A stretch of 23,044 nt of DNA, taken from DYEC01 sp034434695. Its GTDB lineage: Bacteria > Chloroflexota > Anaerolineae > Anaerolineales > Anaerolineaceae. The translations under genes and the position numbers were made by a program. The first letter of the stretch is position 1. Each line of letters begins with the position of its first letter. Location: NCBI GenBank assembly GCA_034434695.1, contig DAOTYY010000117.1:1-23044 (forward strand). Reading direction: 5' to 3'. Of this stretch, positions 15,530-23,008 are shown in pieces. The notes beneath the pieces were generated by a model. It had not been told where the DNA came from. It ran no database searches and was given only the letters and a program-made list of their open reading frames with translations.

Positions 15530-16654
15530 ATGGCAAAGCGCGATTATTATGAAGTTTTGGGTGTGAGCCGCAATGCCTCGCCAGATGAATTGAAAACGGC
15601 ATTCCGCAGTCTGGCGCGCAAATATCACCCTGATGTGAATAAAGAACCGGATGCAGAAGAACGCTTCAAGGAAATTAACGAAGCGTATGCTGTGCTTTCC
15701 GATCCGGAAAAACGCGCTGCCTATGACCGTTTTGGCCATGCAGGCATTAATGGGATGGGTGGAGTGCCAGATTTTACAACGATGGACTTCGCCGATCTTT
15801 TCGAAGATTTGTTTGGGTTTGCAGGTTTTGGCGGAAGCAGCCGGCGACGTTCTCGGAATGCACCTCGCCGCGGTGCTGATCTTTCTTTTGTGCTAAATCT
15901 GGAATTTGAAGAGGCAATCTTCGGCGTTGACAAAGAGGTCGAGATCACCCGCGATGAGGTATGTTCTGCTTGTAAAGGCAGTGGTGCTGAGCCGGGTACC
16001 TCTCCATCACGCTGTGTAAACTGCGGCGGACTGGGTGAAGTCAAAACGGTTCGCCAGACATTGCTGGGTTCGATGGTTCAAGTGATGACCTGTCCTACCT
16101 GTAATGGTAAAGGGGAGGTCGTCACAACGCCTTGCCGAACCTGCGGTGGGCGCGGGCTGGAACGGCGGACGGTGCGCAAGATTGTGCCAGTGCCTGCTGG
16201 TGTGGATAATGGTACCCAGATTCGCCTGGCTGGTGAGGGACAGCCGGGAATTAACGGCGGGCCGAATGGAAATCTCTATTTTGAGATTCGTGTCCGCCCG
16301 CATAAATTTTTCCGCCGTAAACAGAACGATATTCTGCTTGATTTGACCATCAACGTGGCGCAGGCGGCTCTGGGTGCAGAAATTGATGTCCCAACGGTAG
16401 ATGGAACGGCAAAATTGAAAATCCCTGCGGGAACTCAACCGGGCAAGATTTTTACGCTCAAAGGAAAAGGTGTTCCCAGTTTGCGAGGTAATGGGAGAGG
16501 AGATCAACTGGTTATTGTTAATGTCCAGATACCTACCCACTTAACCGCTGAGCAGCGCTCATTGTTTCAACAACTAGCTTCTACACTGGGCAGCGAGGTT
16601 ATGCCGGCGGAGAAAAGTTTTCTAGATCGTTTGAAAGAGGTGCTTGGTGGATGA
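15530..16654 (+). CDS. dnaJ: Chaperone DnaJ (Hsp40)
   Basis: A type I J-protein (374 aa) that delivers substrate to DnaK and stimulates its ATPase. The J domain is residues 1-70, with HPD at 33-35 and FKEINEAYAVLSDPEKRAAYDRFGH. A Gly/Phe-rich stretch (about 75-105, FADLFEDLFGFAGFGG) follows. The zinc-finger domain then has four repeats, CSACKGSG, CVNCGGLG, CPTCNGKG and CRTCGGRG. The C-terminal substrate-binding domains begin about residue 215. The ribosome site in front of the ATG is weak compared with those of grpE and dnaK, and the leader is preceded by the 32-bp palindrome; both would lower DnaJ relative to DnaK. Its stop overlaps the start of prmA by a few bases. Confidence 0.97.
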   Translation: MAKRDYYEVLGVSRNASPDELKTAFRSLARKYHPDVNKEPDAEERFKEINEAYAVLSDPEKRAAYDRFGHAGINGMGGVPDFTTMDFADLFEDLFGFAGFGGSSRRRSRNAPRRGADLSFVLNLEFEEAIFGVDKEVEITRDEVCSACKGSGAEPGTSPSRCVNCGGLGEVKTVRQTLLGSMVQVMTCPTCNGKGEVVTTPCRTCGGRGLERRTVRKIVPVPAGVDNGTQIRLAGEGQPGINGGPNGNLYFEIRVRPHKFFRRKQNDILLDLTINVAQAALGAEIDVPTVDGTAKLKIPAGTQPGKIFTLKGKGVPSLRGNGRGDQLVIVNVQIPTHLTAEQRSLFQQLASTLGSEVMPAEKSFLDRLKEVLGG

Positions 16655-17585
16655 GGCTCGCTGGCTGGAAGTTTCCATGACATTGAACAGCGAGATGGCT
16701 GAGGCGGTGGCAGAGGTGATGGCACGCTTTGTTGCTAATGGGGTGGTGGTGGAAAGCGGCGTGGTTTATAACGATGCTGAAGATGAAGGCACACCGGTTG
16801 AGCCAGTGCGGGTATATGGTTATTTGCCCATTGATGCTGGACTGGAAGAAAAACGTCAGCGTCTCACTGAGGCGCTCTGGCACTTAGGGCAGATTCAGGA
16901 GTTGCCGTCTCCCACCTATCGCACCATTGCAGATGAAGATTGGATGGCAGTCTGGAAACAGCATTATCACCCTATTCAAATTGGTGAACGATTGTTGATT
17001 TTGCCCGCCTGGATGGAACAAACACCTCCTGAGCGGGTTGCGGTGAGAATTGATCCGAGCATGGCATTTGGCACAGGGACACATCCGACCACTCAACTTT
17101 GTTTGCAAATGCTGGAAAAGCATCTGAACCCTGGTGAGGATATCATTGATGTCGGATGTGGTTCGGGGATTTTATCTATTGCAGCGCTTAAGCTGGGCGC
17201 GAGGCATGCACTTGCAGTGGACATAGATGAACTCGCTATTCGTTCCACACTGGAAAATGCAGCTACCAACGAGGTGGCGGACCGGTTAGAATGTGGAACA
17301 GGTTCCGTTACAGAAATTATTCAGGGGCAATTTTCCATTGCCAATGCGCCTGTGGTGCTGGCAAATATTCTGGCGCCAGTCATCCTGCGCCTGTTTGAGG
17401 CGGGGCTGACGCAACTGGTCGCTTCCGGCGGAAGATTGATACTCTCGGGCATATTGGATGAACAGGTGCCAGATGTAGAGGTTGTTGCAGCCAGACACGG
17501 ACTGACGCTGAACGAGAAGCGCAATATGGAAGATTGGGTTGTGCTTGTCTATTGCTGGGAGAGGCAATCACCAGACTCGCTCTAG
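16647..17585 (+). CDS. prmA: Ribosomal protein L11 methyltransferase
   Basis: An SAM-dependent methyltransferase that modifies ribosomal protein L11. The N-terminal part (ARWLEVSMTLNSEMAEAVAEVM) matches the PrmA substrate-recognition domain. The catalytic Rossmann domain has FGTGTHPTTQLCLQ, DVGCGSGILSIAALKLGA (SAM-binding, Val169-Gly174) and the family motif ANILAPVI. I choose GTG 16647 (312 aa), 6 nt behind AGAGG; a TTG at 16644 is also possible but too close to the ribosome site. The gene overlaps the dnaJ stop by 8 nt, so the two are translationally coupled, the same order as in Bacillus (dnaJ-prmA). The 3' end overlaps the convergent pncB gene by 18 nt, and no terminator is visible. Confidence 0.95.
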   Translation: MDEARWLEVSMTLNSEMAEAVAEVMARFVANGVVVESGVVYNDAEDEGTPVEPVRVYGYLPIDAGLEEKRQRLTEALWHLGQIQELPSPTYRTIADEDWMAVWKQHYHPIQIGERLLILPAWMEQTPPERVAVRIDPSMAFGTGTHPTTQLCLQMLEKHLNPGEDIIDVGCGSGILSIAALKLGARHALAVDIDELAIRSTLENAATNEVADRLECGTGSVTEIIQGQFSIANAPVVLANILAPVILRLFEAGLTQLVASGGRLILSGILDEQVPDVEVVAARHGLTLNEKRNMEDWVVLVYCWERQSPDSL

Positions 17586-18911
17586 ATCGGGGTTATCACA
17601 TGCTCGGCGACCCACTTTCGCCATATCCACCCATTCACCGTGTACTTTAATGCGTACTACATCAGCAGTGAAATCTGTTACCGTTGGACCATGATTGTCA
17701 AATAGTGCCGAACCCACTGCATAAATATCCGCCGGGACGCGTAACTTCTCAAAACGGGCAATTTTTTCGGGAGTGAATCCGCCGGAAACTACTATTCTAA
17801 CGTTTTGGCAATATTCTCGCGCGCGCTCACGCCAGCGAGCGGGAATATCCCAACTCTCCCAGGCGGTGTCGAGAGCCTGGCGAACCAGAAACACCAGGCG
17901 CGGGTTGACGCCCAGATCAAGCGCCGGGTCGCCAAGCGGGGGGACGGAAACATCTCGCAGAGAACCGCTGGTATCCAGCCGCACACCGTAAAACTTGTAT
18001 CTTTCTGCTTCTTCTGGTTGTCCCGCATCAATTAGACTGGCGTAACGGTCGAACATGGCTTTACAGGTCACAAGGGAATCTCTGACGCAGTCGTTGTTGA
18101 AATCCACTAGGGCAATGCGTGGAATGTGGGGGGGAAGTGTCTGGGCAAAAGCCAGCATGGCTTCTGCGGTATCGCCCAGAAAGGCGGCAATAGCAGCATG
18201 GGCGACGGTACCGCCGCCAGCGCCTCCCCACCAGTCGCCTTGAGCATCTGTGGAGACAAAAGGTCCCAGTTTGCTGGCATAATCCATGTTAAAGCGTTGA
18301 ACAGCGATATTGTACGCATAACCGTCAGCCGCCTGAACTTCATGAAGGTCAAAACGCGCCGGGAAGAATAGCACAGGTTTACCATTGGCGGCTTTGAGCG
18401 TTTCATATACGTTGGTTGCAACGCGGCTGGCGCGGGTCAGAATACCTAGCGTGGGAGTTTCAAGCATGGCAAAATCTCGGTAACGTCCACGCACTTTCAT
18501 CACTGGCTGGACGTTCATCGGATCACCATTTCCTTCGACGATACAGCCATCGTGCACAGCCCAAACTTCTAACTGGTCGGCAGTGTTATGAAACTGATCG
18601 CCCTCAAAATAACCGGTACATTCTTTGAGCATTGTCAGCGCCTTATCCACTCCTACAACAATGGTCTTGCCGGCGCGGCGGGTGAACCATTGCATTTCGA
18701 CTTCAATGTCGCCGCAATGGACTCCTTCTGATGAAATTCCAGGGGGAAGCTGACTGCCATGACCCTGATAGGTATAACCTTGTCGGGCTAAAACGGTGAG
18801 CATATAGGCAATATTGACAAAGTATTTGTCGGTGTACCAGCCTTTTCTCATGCGGGAAACATCAAGCTTGAAAGTTGCATTGGTCAAACGCTGACGGTCA
18901 AAGATACTCAT
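17568..18911 (-). CDS. pncB: Nicotinate phosphoribosyltransferase
   Basis: A 447-aa enzyme of the nicotinate phosphoribosyltransferase family that makes nicotinate mononucleotide from nicotinate and PRPP, the step after nicotinamidase in NAD salvage. Visible hallmarks are WYTDKYF near the N-terminus (25-31), ETPTLGILTRASRVA, GGGTVAHA with the conserved His238, LVDFNNDCVRDS, and a C-terminal phosphate-binding part, VSGGFTPEKIARF then PADIYAVGSAL. It starts at ATG 18911 with GAGGAG 8 nt away. The sequence is of a divergent subfamily (for example ARFDLHEVQAADGYAYN), so another pyridine phosphoribosyltransferase activity cannot be excluded. Its promoter shares an operator with the nicotinamidase gene. 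Its stop lies within prmA on the opposite strand. Confidence 0.88.
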   Translation of the reverse strand: MSIFDRQRLTNATFKLDVSRMRKGWYTDKYFVNIAYMLTVLARQGYTYQGHGSQLPPGISSEGVHCGDIEVEMQWFTRRAGKTIVVGVDKALTMLKECTGYFEGDQFHNTADQLEVWAVHDGCIVEGNGDPMNVQPVMKVRGRYRDFAMLETPTLGILTRASRVATNVYETLKAANGKPVLFFPARFDLHEVQAADGYAYNIAVQRFNMDYASKLGPFVSTDAQGDWWGGAGGGTVAHAAIAAFLGDTAEAMLAFAQTLPPHIPRIALVDFNNDCVRDSLVTCKAMFDRYASLIDAGQPEEAERYKFYGVRLDTSGSLRDVSVPPLGDPALDLGVNPRLVFLVRQALDTAWESWDIPARWRERAREYCQNVRIVVSGGFTPEKIARFEKLRVPADIYAVGSALFDNHGPTVTDFTADVVRIKVHGEWVDMAKVGRRACDNPDLERVW

Positions 18912-18927
18912 TGAGGATTCTCCTCAA
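18911..18927 (-). promoter_or_regulatory. Hairpin over the pncB ribosome binding site
   Basis: In the pncB mRNA, TTGAGGA and TCCTCAA form a 7-bp stem with a GAA loop. The stem contains the Shine-Dalgarno GAGGAG core, and its last A is the first base of the ATG. The fold would hide the ribosome site, so it may lower or regulate translation. The role is inference. Confidence 0.5.
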
Positions 18928-18933
18928 GTTAAT

Positions 18934-18979
18934 TTGTGTTATTTTTACACTATTATATCTTGTAAAAATAAATTGTCAA
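18934..18979 (-). promoter_or_regulatory. pncB promoter with palindromic operator
   Basis: Minus strand: TTGACA (18974-18979), a 16-nt spacer, TATAAT (18952-18957), then TAGTGTAAAAATAACACAA (18934-18952), sharing one base with the -10 box. The palindrome is 15 of 19 identical to the one at 980-998 and stands in the same place relative to an identical -35/-10 pair. A second, perfect inverted repeat lies over the -10 box: TTATTTTTACA (18939-18949) and TGTAAAAATAA (18961-18971), 11 nt apart. The start of transcription is near 18945. Confidence 0.85.
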
Positions 18980-19229
18980 GTTGTTCGGGTGTTATGTTTC
19001 ATAACGAAACATTGTCGGGGAAAAGGGGGGCAACAATGTTCTGGAATATGTCAAAAATCATGACGAAGCGGTGATTTTTGACCATCCACAAAATGGATGA
19101 TTTATTTTATGATAAGTATGGAGACGGAACTAACAGGACACCTCCAAACAGCTCGTCGCTGTCTCCTCCTTTGGCGAAAGCCTCTGCCGGCTTATAACTC
19201 ACCACTCCCGGCAGAGGCTTGTCTTATGA
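18980..19229. other. Hairpin-rich intergenic region without a gene
   Basis: I find no credible coding sequence here. It holds a series of inverted repeats. GTTATG-TTT-CATAAC (18991-19005) and ATGTTTC-ATAAC-GAAACAT (18994-19012) overlap and exclude each other. GTCAAAAATCA (19050-19060) pairs with TGATTTTTGAC (19072-19082), a perfect 11 bp. CATCC and GGATG pair near 19084-19099. ACAGC-TCGTC-GCTGT lies at about 19148-19162, inside GGAGAC (19120-19125) and GTCTCC (19161-19166). The large hairpin at 19178-19220 closes the region. It could be a 3' untranslated region, a small RNA or a decayed mobile element. Confidence 0.6.
19178..19220 (-). terminator. Likely terminator hairpin after the sensor kinase operon
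   Basis: AAGCCTCTGCCGG (19178-19190) and CCGGCAGAGGCTT (19208-19220) are a perfect 13-bp inverted repeat with a 17-nt loop, 10 nt past the stop of the minus-strand kinase gene. The T-run after the stem is only three bases, so termination by it may be weak or factor-assisted. Confidence 0.6.
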
Positions 19230-21155
19230 CTAGCTTTTTGCCAGCGGAAATACGACCGTGAATGTGGAACCCCTACCAACGGCGGAGTCTACCCATACTC
19301 TACCGCCGTGATTCTCAACGATCGTCTTAACAATTGCCAACCCCAAACCGGTGCCTGGCGTGCCCCTGGCAAGGTTACTGCCGCGGAAAAATTTGTCAAA
19401 AACAAAGGGCAAATCAGATGTTGGTATACCAATGCCATTATCCTGGAACTGGAGGATAACCTGCTCTTCTTCCACGCCTCCGCGAATGGTAATAGTGCCA
19501 TTATCCGGCGTATATTTGATGGCGTTATCCAGTAAATTGTCAATCACCTGCCGCATTTGCACTGGATTTGCTAGAACAATCGGCGCGCCGTTTGAAAACT
19601 CGATTTTGACATGGATGTTTTTCTTTGTCAGTTGTGTGATCATCCCATCCACTGAATAGTGGACGAGTTTGTCTAATTGAACATTTTCCCGTTTGGTGTC
19701 TAGACCAGCTTCAATTCTGCCGAGATTTAACATTTCATTGACCAGAGAAGTAATATTTTGAACACTGGTCTGAACGCGTTGGATATACTCTCGCTGGATT
19801 TCGTTGATAGAGCCAGCGCGTTCTATCAGCTCGATATAGCCCATGATTGCAGTGAGTGGCGAACGCAGGTCATGTGAAATGGCTGAAACAAAATCACTTT
19901 TAATGCGGTCGATCTTTTTCAGATAGGTAATGTCGTGCATAGATATTGCCAGACCGATACCTGGTATTTCAGATACCCAGCAATCGAATACTCGACCATC
20001 TTCGGTGGTTAACTCGCTGCGTGCAGAGGCTTCTTCGCCCAAATGAGTGATCAGGTTGACCAGATCAGTGTGGTGTACGACATCTGACAATTTCTTGCCG
20101 GTGACAGATTGTTCGTTTAGTTGCAGGATGTTCCGTGCCGCCTGATTAACCAGAACAACTTTATGGTTTTTATCCAGGACAACGACGCCATCTTGTATCT
20201 GGGTCAGGATACTCTCCAGACGCTGACGTTCCTGATTGGTATTGGAATACAAACGGGCATTGTCCACAGCAATCACAGCAAATTCGGCAATGGCGGAAAG
20301 CAGTTTGACGTCTCTTTCTTTGAAGGGCAGTCGTTTCAGACGGTTATCAACGCCAAGTACACCAAACACGCGACCATGGAGTTGCAAAGGCACGTAAATT
20401 AAGCTGTGTACCAGATAGGCGGTTTTAATCTTTTGTGGTGTGTTCTCATCCAGTAAAAAAGGCTGTCCGGTTTGGATAACTTGGCTTACCAGACTATCCT
20501 TAATAGGCAGACGGAAGGTGCGGATGAATTCATCCTGAAAGTTGCGCGCTGCGCGCATGTAAAGTTCGCCAGTTTCTTCATCAATCAATAACAGGCTGCC
20601 TTCTTCTGCACCTGTTAGTTCGACGGCGGCAGAGACAATCGCTGAGAAGACGCCATCTAGGTCCAGAGAACTGGTAATCGTTTTTCCTAAAGCAGCGATG
20701 GTTTCCAGTTCGTCTACTCTCCGCTGCAGACTCGCTGTGGCACGCTTGGCTTCGGTCAGAACCCAGGTTTTCCGCTGGATGGCTTTCTCCAGACAATGCT
20801 GCACCGATCGGATGACCTCATCTGCCCGCAGGGGTAAGCACAAATAATCGCTTACGCCCACACGCATGGCTTTTTTGAGTAGTTCCGGTGTGTCATTTTC
20901 GACAAAAAGGATGATCGGCGCAGTAGGGAAGCGGCGGACCAGTTCTGCTGCAAATTCTATTCCGCTGCTGTCAATCAATCGTTCGCTGATGATGAAAAGA
21001 TTGGGCGTGACGGTTTCAACCGTTTCCAGAGCCTGAGCACGGTCCTGACATGCTCTTACAATGTGGTCGCCAGTAGCCAGAACGCGCTCCACAAGGAAGC
21101 GTACCTGTGGATCTGAGATAACAAGGATGATTTGATCTTTCGGAGTAGAGTACAT
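19230..21155 (-). CDS. Sensor histidine kinase with pseudo-receiver, GAF and PAS domains
   Basis: A soluble sensor kinase of 641 aa; no membrane segment is seen. Domains in order are: a receiver-like domain (about 8-120), a coiled coil (130-150), GAF (155-305), PAS (310-410), HisKA (415-485, phosphoacceptor His428 in SAISHDLRSPLTAI), and HATPase_c (525-640, Asn544, QDNGIGIP from 571, GTGLGLA 601-607). The kinase core looks complete. The receiver is degenerate: the phosphoacceptor aspartate position reads IISERLID (Ser57), and the conserved lysine before the proline is Leu (LCLPLR), so it probably cannot be phosphorylated. I start it at ATG 21155, 7 nt after GAGG; a TTG two codons upstream is less likely. 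It lies 21 nt after a related gene, so an operon. No DNA-binding response regulator is in the window. Confidence 0.9.
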   Translation of the reverse strand: MYSTPKDQIILVISDPQVRFLVERVLATGDHIVRACQDRAQALETVETVTPNLFIISERLIDSSGIEFAAELVRRFPTAPIILFVENDTPELLKKAMRVGVSDYLCLPLRADEVIRSVQHCLEKAIQRKTWVLTEAKRATASLQRRVDELETIAALGKTITSSLDLDGVFSAIVSAAVELTGAEEGSLLLIDEETGELYMRAARNFQDEFIRTFRLPIKDSLVSQVIQTGQPFLLDENTPQKIKTAYLVHSLIYVPLQLHGRVFGVLGVDNRLKRLPFKERDVKLLSAIAEFAVIAVDNARLYSNTNQERQRLESILTQIQDGVVVLDKNHKVVLVNQAARNILQLNEQSVTGKKLSDVVHHTDLVNLITHLGEEASARSELTTEDGRVFDCWVSEIPGIGLAISMHDITYLKKIDRIKSDFVSAISHDLRSPLTAIMGYIELIERAGSINEIQREYIQRVQTSVQNITSLVNEMLNLGRIEAGLDTKRENVQLDKLVHYSVDGMITQLTKKNIHVKIEFSNGAPIVLANPVQMRQVIDNLLDNAIKYTPDNGTITIRGGVEEEQVILQFQDNGIGIPTSDLPFVFDKFFRGSNLARGTPGTGLGLAIVKTIVENHGGRVWVDSAVGRGSTFTVVFPLAKS

Positions 21156-21176
21156 TTGCAAGCCTCAATCAACGGG

Positions 21177-22841
21177 TCAAGATGGCGCAAATGGAAGCGT
21201 AAAATGAAAACGTGCGCCCTCGCCGGGTCTGCTTTCTACCCACATTTTACCCTTATAACTGTTAATAATTTCCCTAGCTGTGCCAAGGCTGATTCCCAGA
21301 CCACCGAACCTACGTGGCTCGGTGCGTTTCTGGTTGGATTCGAAAATTTTGTCCAAACGAGAGACTTCAATGCCAGGACCGCTATCCTGAACCACAACGT
21401 GCGCTGTCTGATTGGGGGTTTTTTCCAGAGTGACGGTGATCTTTCCTCCTGGATGACAGAATTTTATCGCATTGCTCAGCAGGGCAGCCAGTACCTGTCC
21501 GACCTGTCCGGCATCAGCTAGTATGGAGACCGGTTCTGCTGGAACCTCTGTGCTAATTATAATCCGATCGGGTTGTGCATATGGCAAAAATTGATTGACT
21601 ACTTTTTGAACTATCTCGTTTAACTTTACTGCCGCCGGACCCGCTTGAATTTGTGTGGCTGTTGGAGGCTGAATAGATTGGGCGATTTGGTTGAGCTTGT
21701 AAAGCTCATCTTGAACAACCGCCAGAAATTGGCGTTGCGGACCAGTCCAACGAGCAGTAAATTCTCTGATTAATTTTTCTAGAGATGTTATAGCAGTTTT
21801 CAATGGCGTATTGAGTTCTTTTTTGAGCTGTTCTAACATTTCTGCACTTATTTTTTCACCTAACTGCGCATGCTCTGAGGCATATTGCAAAAGGCGGGCG
21901 CGACTCTCAACAGCGCGAAACAGGCTGGCATTCACCAGTGAAATGGCAGCATAATCCGCAGCGGCTTCAAGCAAACGTTGTTCGCTGGTTCCAAATTGCA
22001 ACGGCTGTTTCCGCAGGACACTCAACAAACCAATGACCTGATTTTGTGCTTTGACTGGGACGATGAGCGCCGATTGTCCAAGCGAGGCAATCTTAAAACG
22101 CTTAAGCGCATCGCCAAAAATCGAAAGTGGCTCGCCCGACATGGCGACCAGCGAACTGATTCCGTCATCCCACGGTAGATTTAATCGCTCGGCGAGTGAC
22201 GCTGGCAGGTTACGATATGCAACCAGATTGAATGTCTTGGAAGTGTCGTCGCGGAGCAGTAACCAACCCAGCTCAGCTTGGGTGATCTGTACTGCACCAT
22301 CCAGTATTTTTTCAAAGAGCAGTTGCTGGTTTGTCGTTGAGGTGACCGCTTTACCAAGCGATAGAATTGTAGTCAATTCGCGAACCCGCGCTTGAAGTTC
22401 CTGATTGGTTTGCTCAAGTTGGCGGGCAAGACGATCACGCTCGCGGCGCGCATGAACCTGTTTCAGGGCGCGCTCTACTACGTTAATAATCTCAGCCTCG
22501 CGCGCAGGCCAGAACAGGTAATCGCTTGCTCCCAGTCGAAAGGCATCAATGATGTTACTCTCTTTTCCTTTTTGTGCCAGAATGATGACGGGAATTTCAA
22601 TGTTTTGCGAGTTGAGTGCCACCAGCAGGTCTTTGGCACTCAAGCCGGGCAAGGCGATGTTGACAATGATGACATCTGGCAAGACCTGAATGATTCTGGC
22701 AATTGCGGCGCCGGCATCTTGGATCACCAAAGGTTGATAACCAGCAGCCTGTAACGCCTGACGGGCGATGAAGTCTGAGATAAGCGGGTCATTTTCAATA
22801 ATAAGAATTCGGTCACTGGCTGCCATATGTACAATAATCAT
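21177..22841 (-). CDS. Degenerate receiver-GAF-histidine-kinase-like protein
   Basis: A 554-aa soluble protein with the plan of its downstream neighbour but no PAS domain: receiver (about 11-128), coiled coil (129-160), GAF (170-310), HisKA-like region (about 330-395) and HATPase_c (about 435-552). The receiver has Asn61 in place of the phosphoacceptor Asp (VIIVNIALPG) and Trp111 in place of the conserved lysine (LFWPAR). The H-box reads LKKELNTPLKTAI, with Lys341 where the phosphoacceptor His should be. The ATP-binding half keeps Asn457, QDSGPGI (from 485) and a GLG motif, so it may still bind ATP. By known logic it should be unable to autophosphorylate; it may be an allosteric partner or regulator of the adjacent kinase. 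ATG 22826 is an alternative start; neither start has a good ribosome site. Confidence 0.88.
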   Translation of the reverse strand: MIIVHMAASDRILIIENDPLISDFIARQALQAAGYQPLVIQDAGAAIARIIQVLPDVIIVNIALPGLSAKDLLVALNSQNIEIPVIILAQKGKESNIIDAFRLGASDYLFWPAREAEIINVVERALKQVHARRERDRLARQLEQTNQELQARVRELTTILSLGKAVTSTTNQQLLFEKILDGAVQITQAELGWLLLRDDTSKTFNLVAYRNLPASLAERLNLPWDDGISSLVAMSGEPLSIFGDALKRFKIASLGQSALIVPVKAQNQVIGLLSVLRKQPLQFGTSEQRLLEAAADYAAISLVNASLFRAVESRARLLQYASEHAQLGEKISAEMLEQLKKELNTPLKTAITSLEKLIREFTARWTGPQRQFLAVVQDELYKLNQIAQSIQPPTATQIQAGPAAVKLNEIVQKVVNQFLPYAQPDRIIISTEVPAEPVSILADAGQVGQVLAALLSNAIKFCHPGGKITVTLEKTPNQTAHVVVQDSGPGIEVSRLDKIFESNQKRTEPRRFGGLGISLGTAREIINSYKGKMWVESRPGEGARFHFTLPFAPS

Positions 22842-22895
22842 AGCACGGATAAAGAAAATTGGAAAGAAAACCTGAATTGAGCAAGACGCTTTGTA

Positions 22896-22929
22896 CTTTG
22901 CAGTTTAACACTATCTTTGCACTTTAACA
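22896..22929. repeat. Tandem 15-mers upstream of the degenerate kinase gene
   Basis: CTTTGCAGTTTAACA (22896-22910) and CTTTGCACTTTAACA (22915-22929) differ at one position and are separated by 4 nt, a period of 19. They lie 55-88 nt upstream of the minus-strand kinase gene and about 75 nt upstream of a transposase start. They could be a two-site binding region for a regulator or part of the end of the insertion sequence. Confidence 0.7.
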
Positions 22930-22944
22930 GAACTTGAATAGAAA

Positions 22945-23008
22945 GGCATGGTCAAACCGAGGATAATAAGGTTTGCTGAGAACCTAATCCTGGAGGTTGA
23001 ACCATGCC
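22945..23008 (+). promoter_or_regulatory. Structured leader over the transposase start
   Basis: Nested stems lie in front of and over the start codon at 23004. GGCATGGTCAAACC (22945-22958) pairs imperfectly with GGTTGAACCATGCC (22995-23008). Inside it AGGAT (22960-22964) pairs with ATCCT (22987-22991), and AGGTT (22969-22973) with AACCT (22981-22985) around a 7-nt loop. The outer stem covers the ATG and part of the ribosome site GGAGG, which could block translation of read-through mRNA. Confidence 0.6.

Noticed and set aside
18980..19229. tRNA or other known structural RNA gene
   Set aside because: The stems do not form a cloverleaf, no TTCRANY-type T-loop or CCA-end arrangement is present, and I recognise no known RNA family.
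22896..22929. ACACTA within the tandem repeats as a third copy of the NAD operator
   Set aside because: The matching TAGTGT arm at 7 nt distance is missing, and no TTGACA/TATAAT pair stands beside it.
22896..22929. Short CRISPR-like array
   Set aside because: Only two units with a 4-nt spacer; far too few and too short, and no cas genes.
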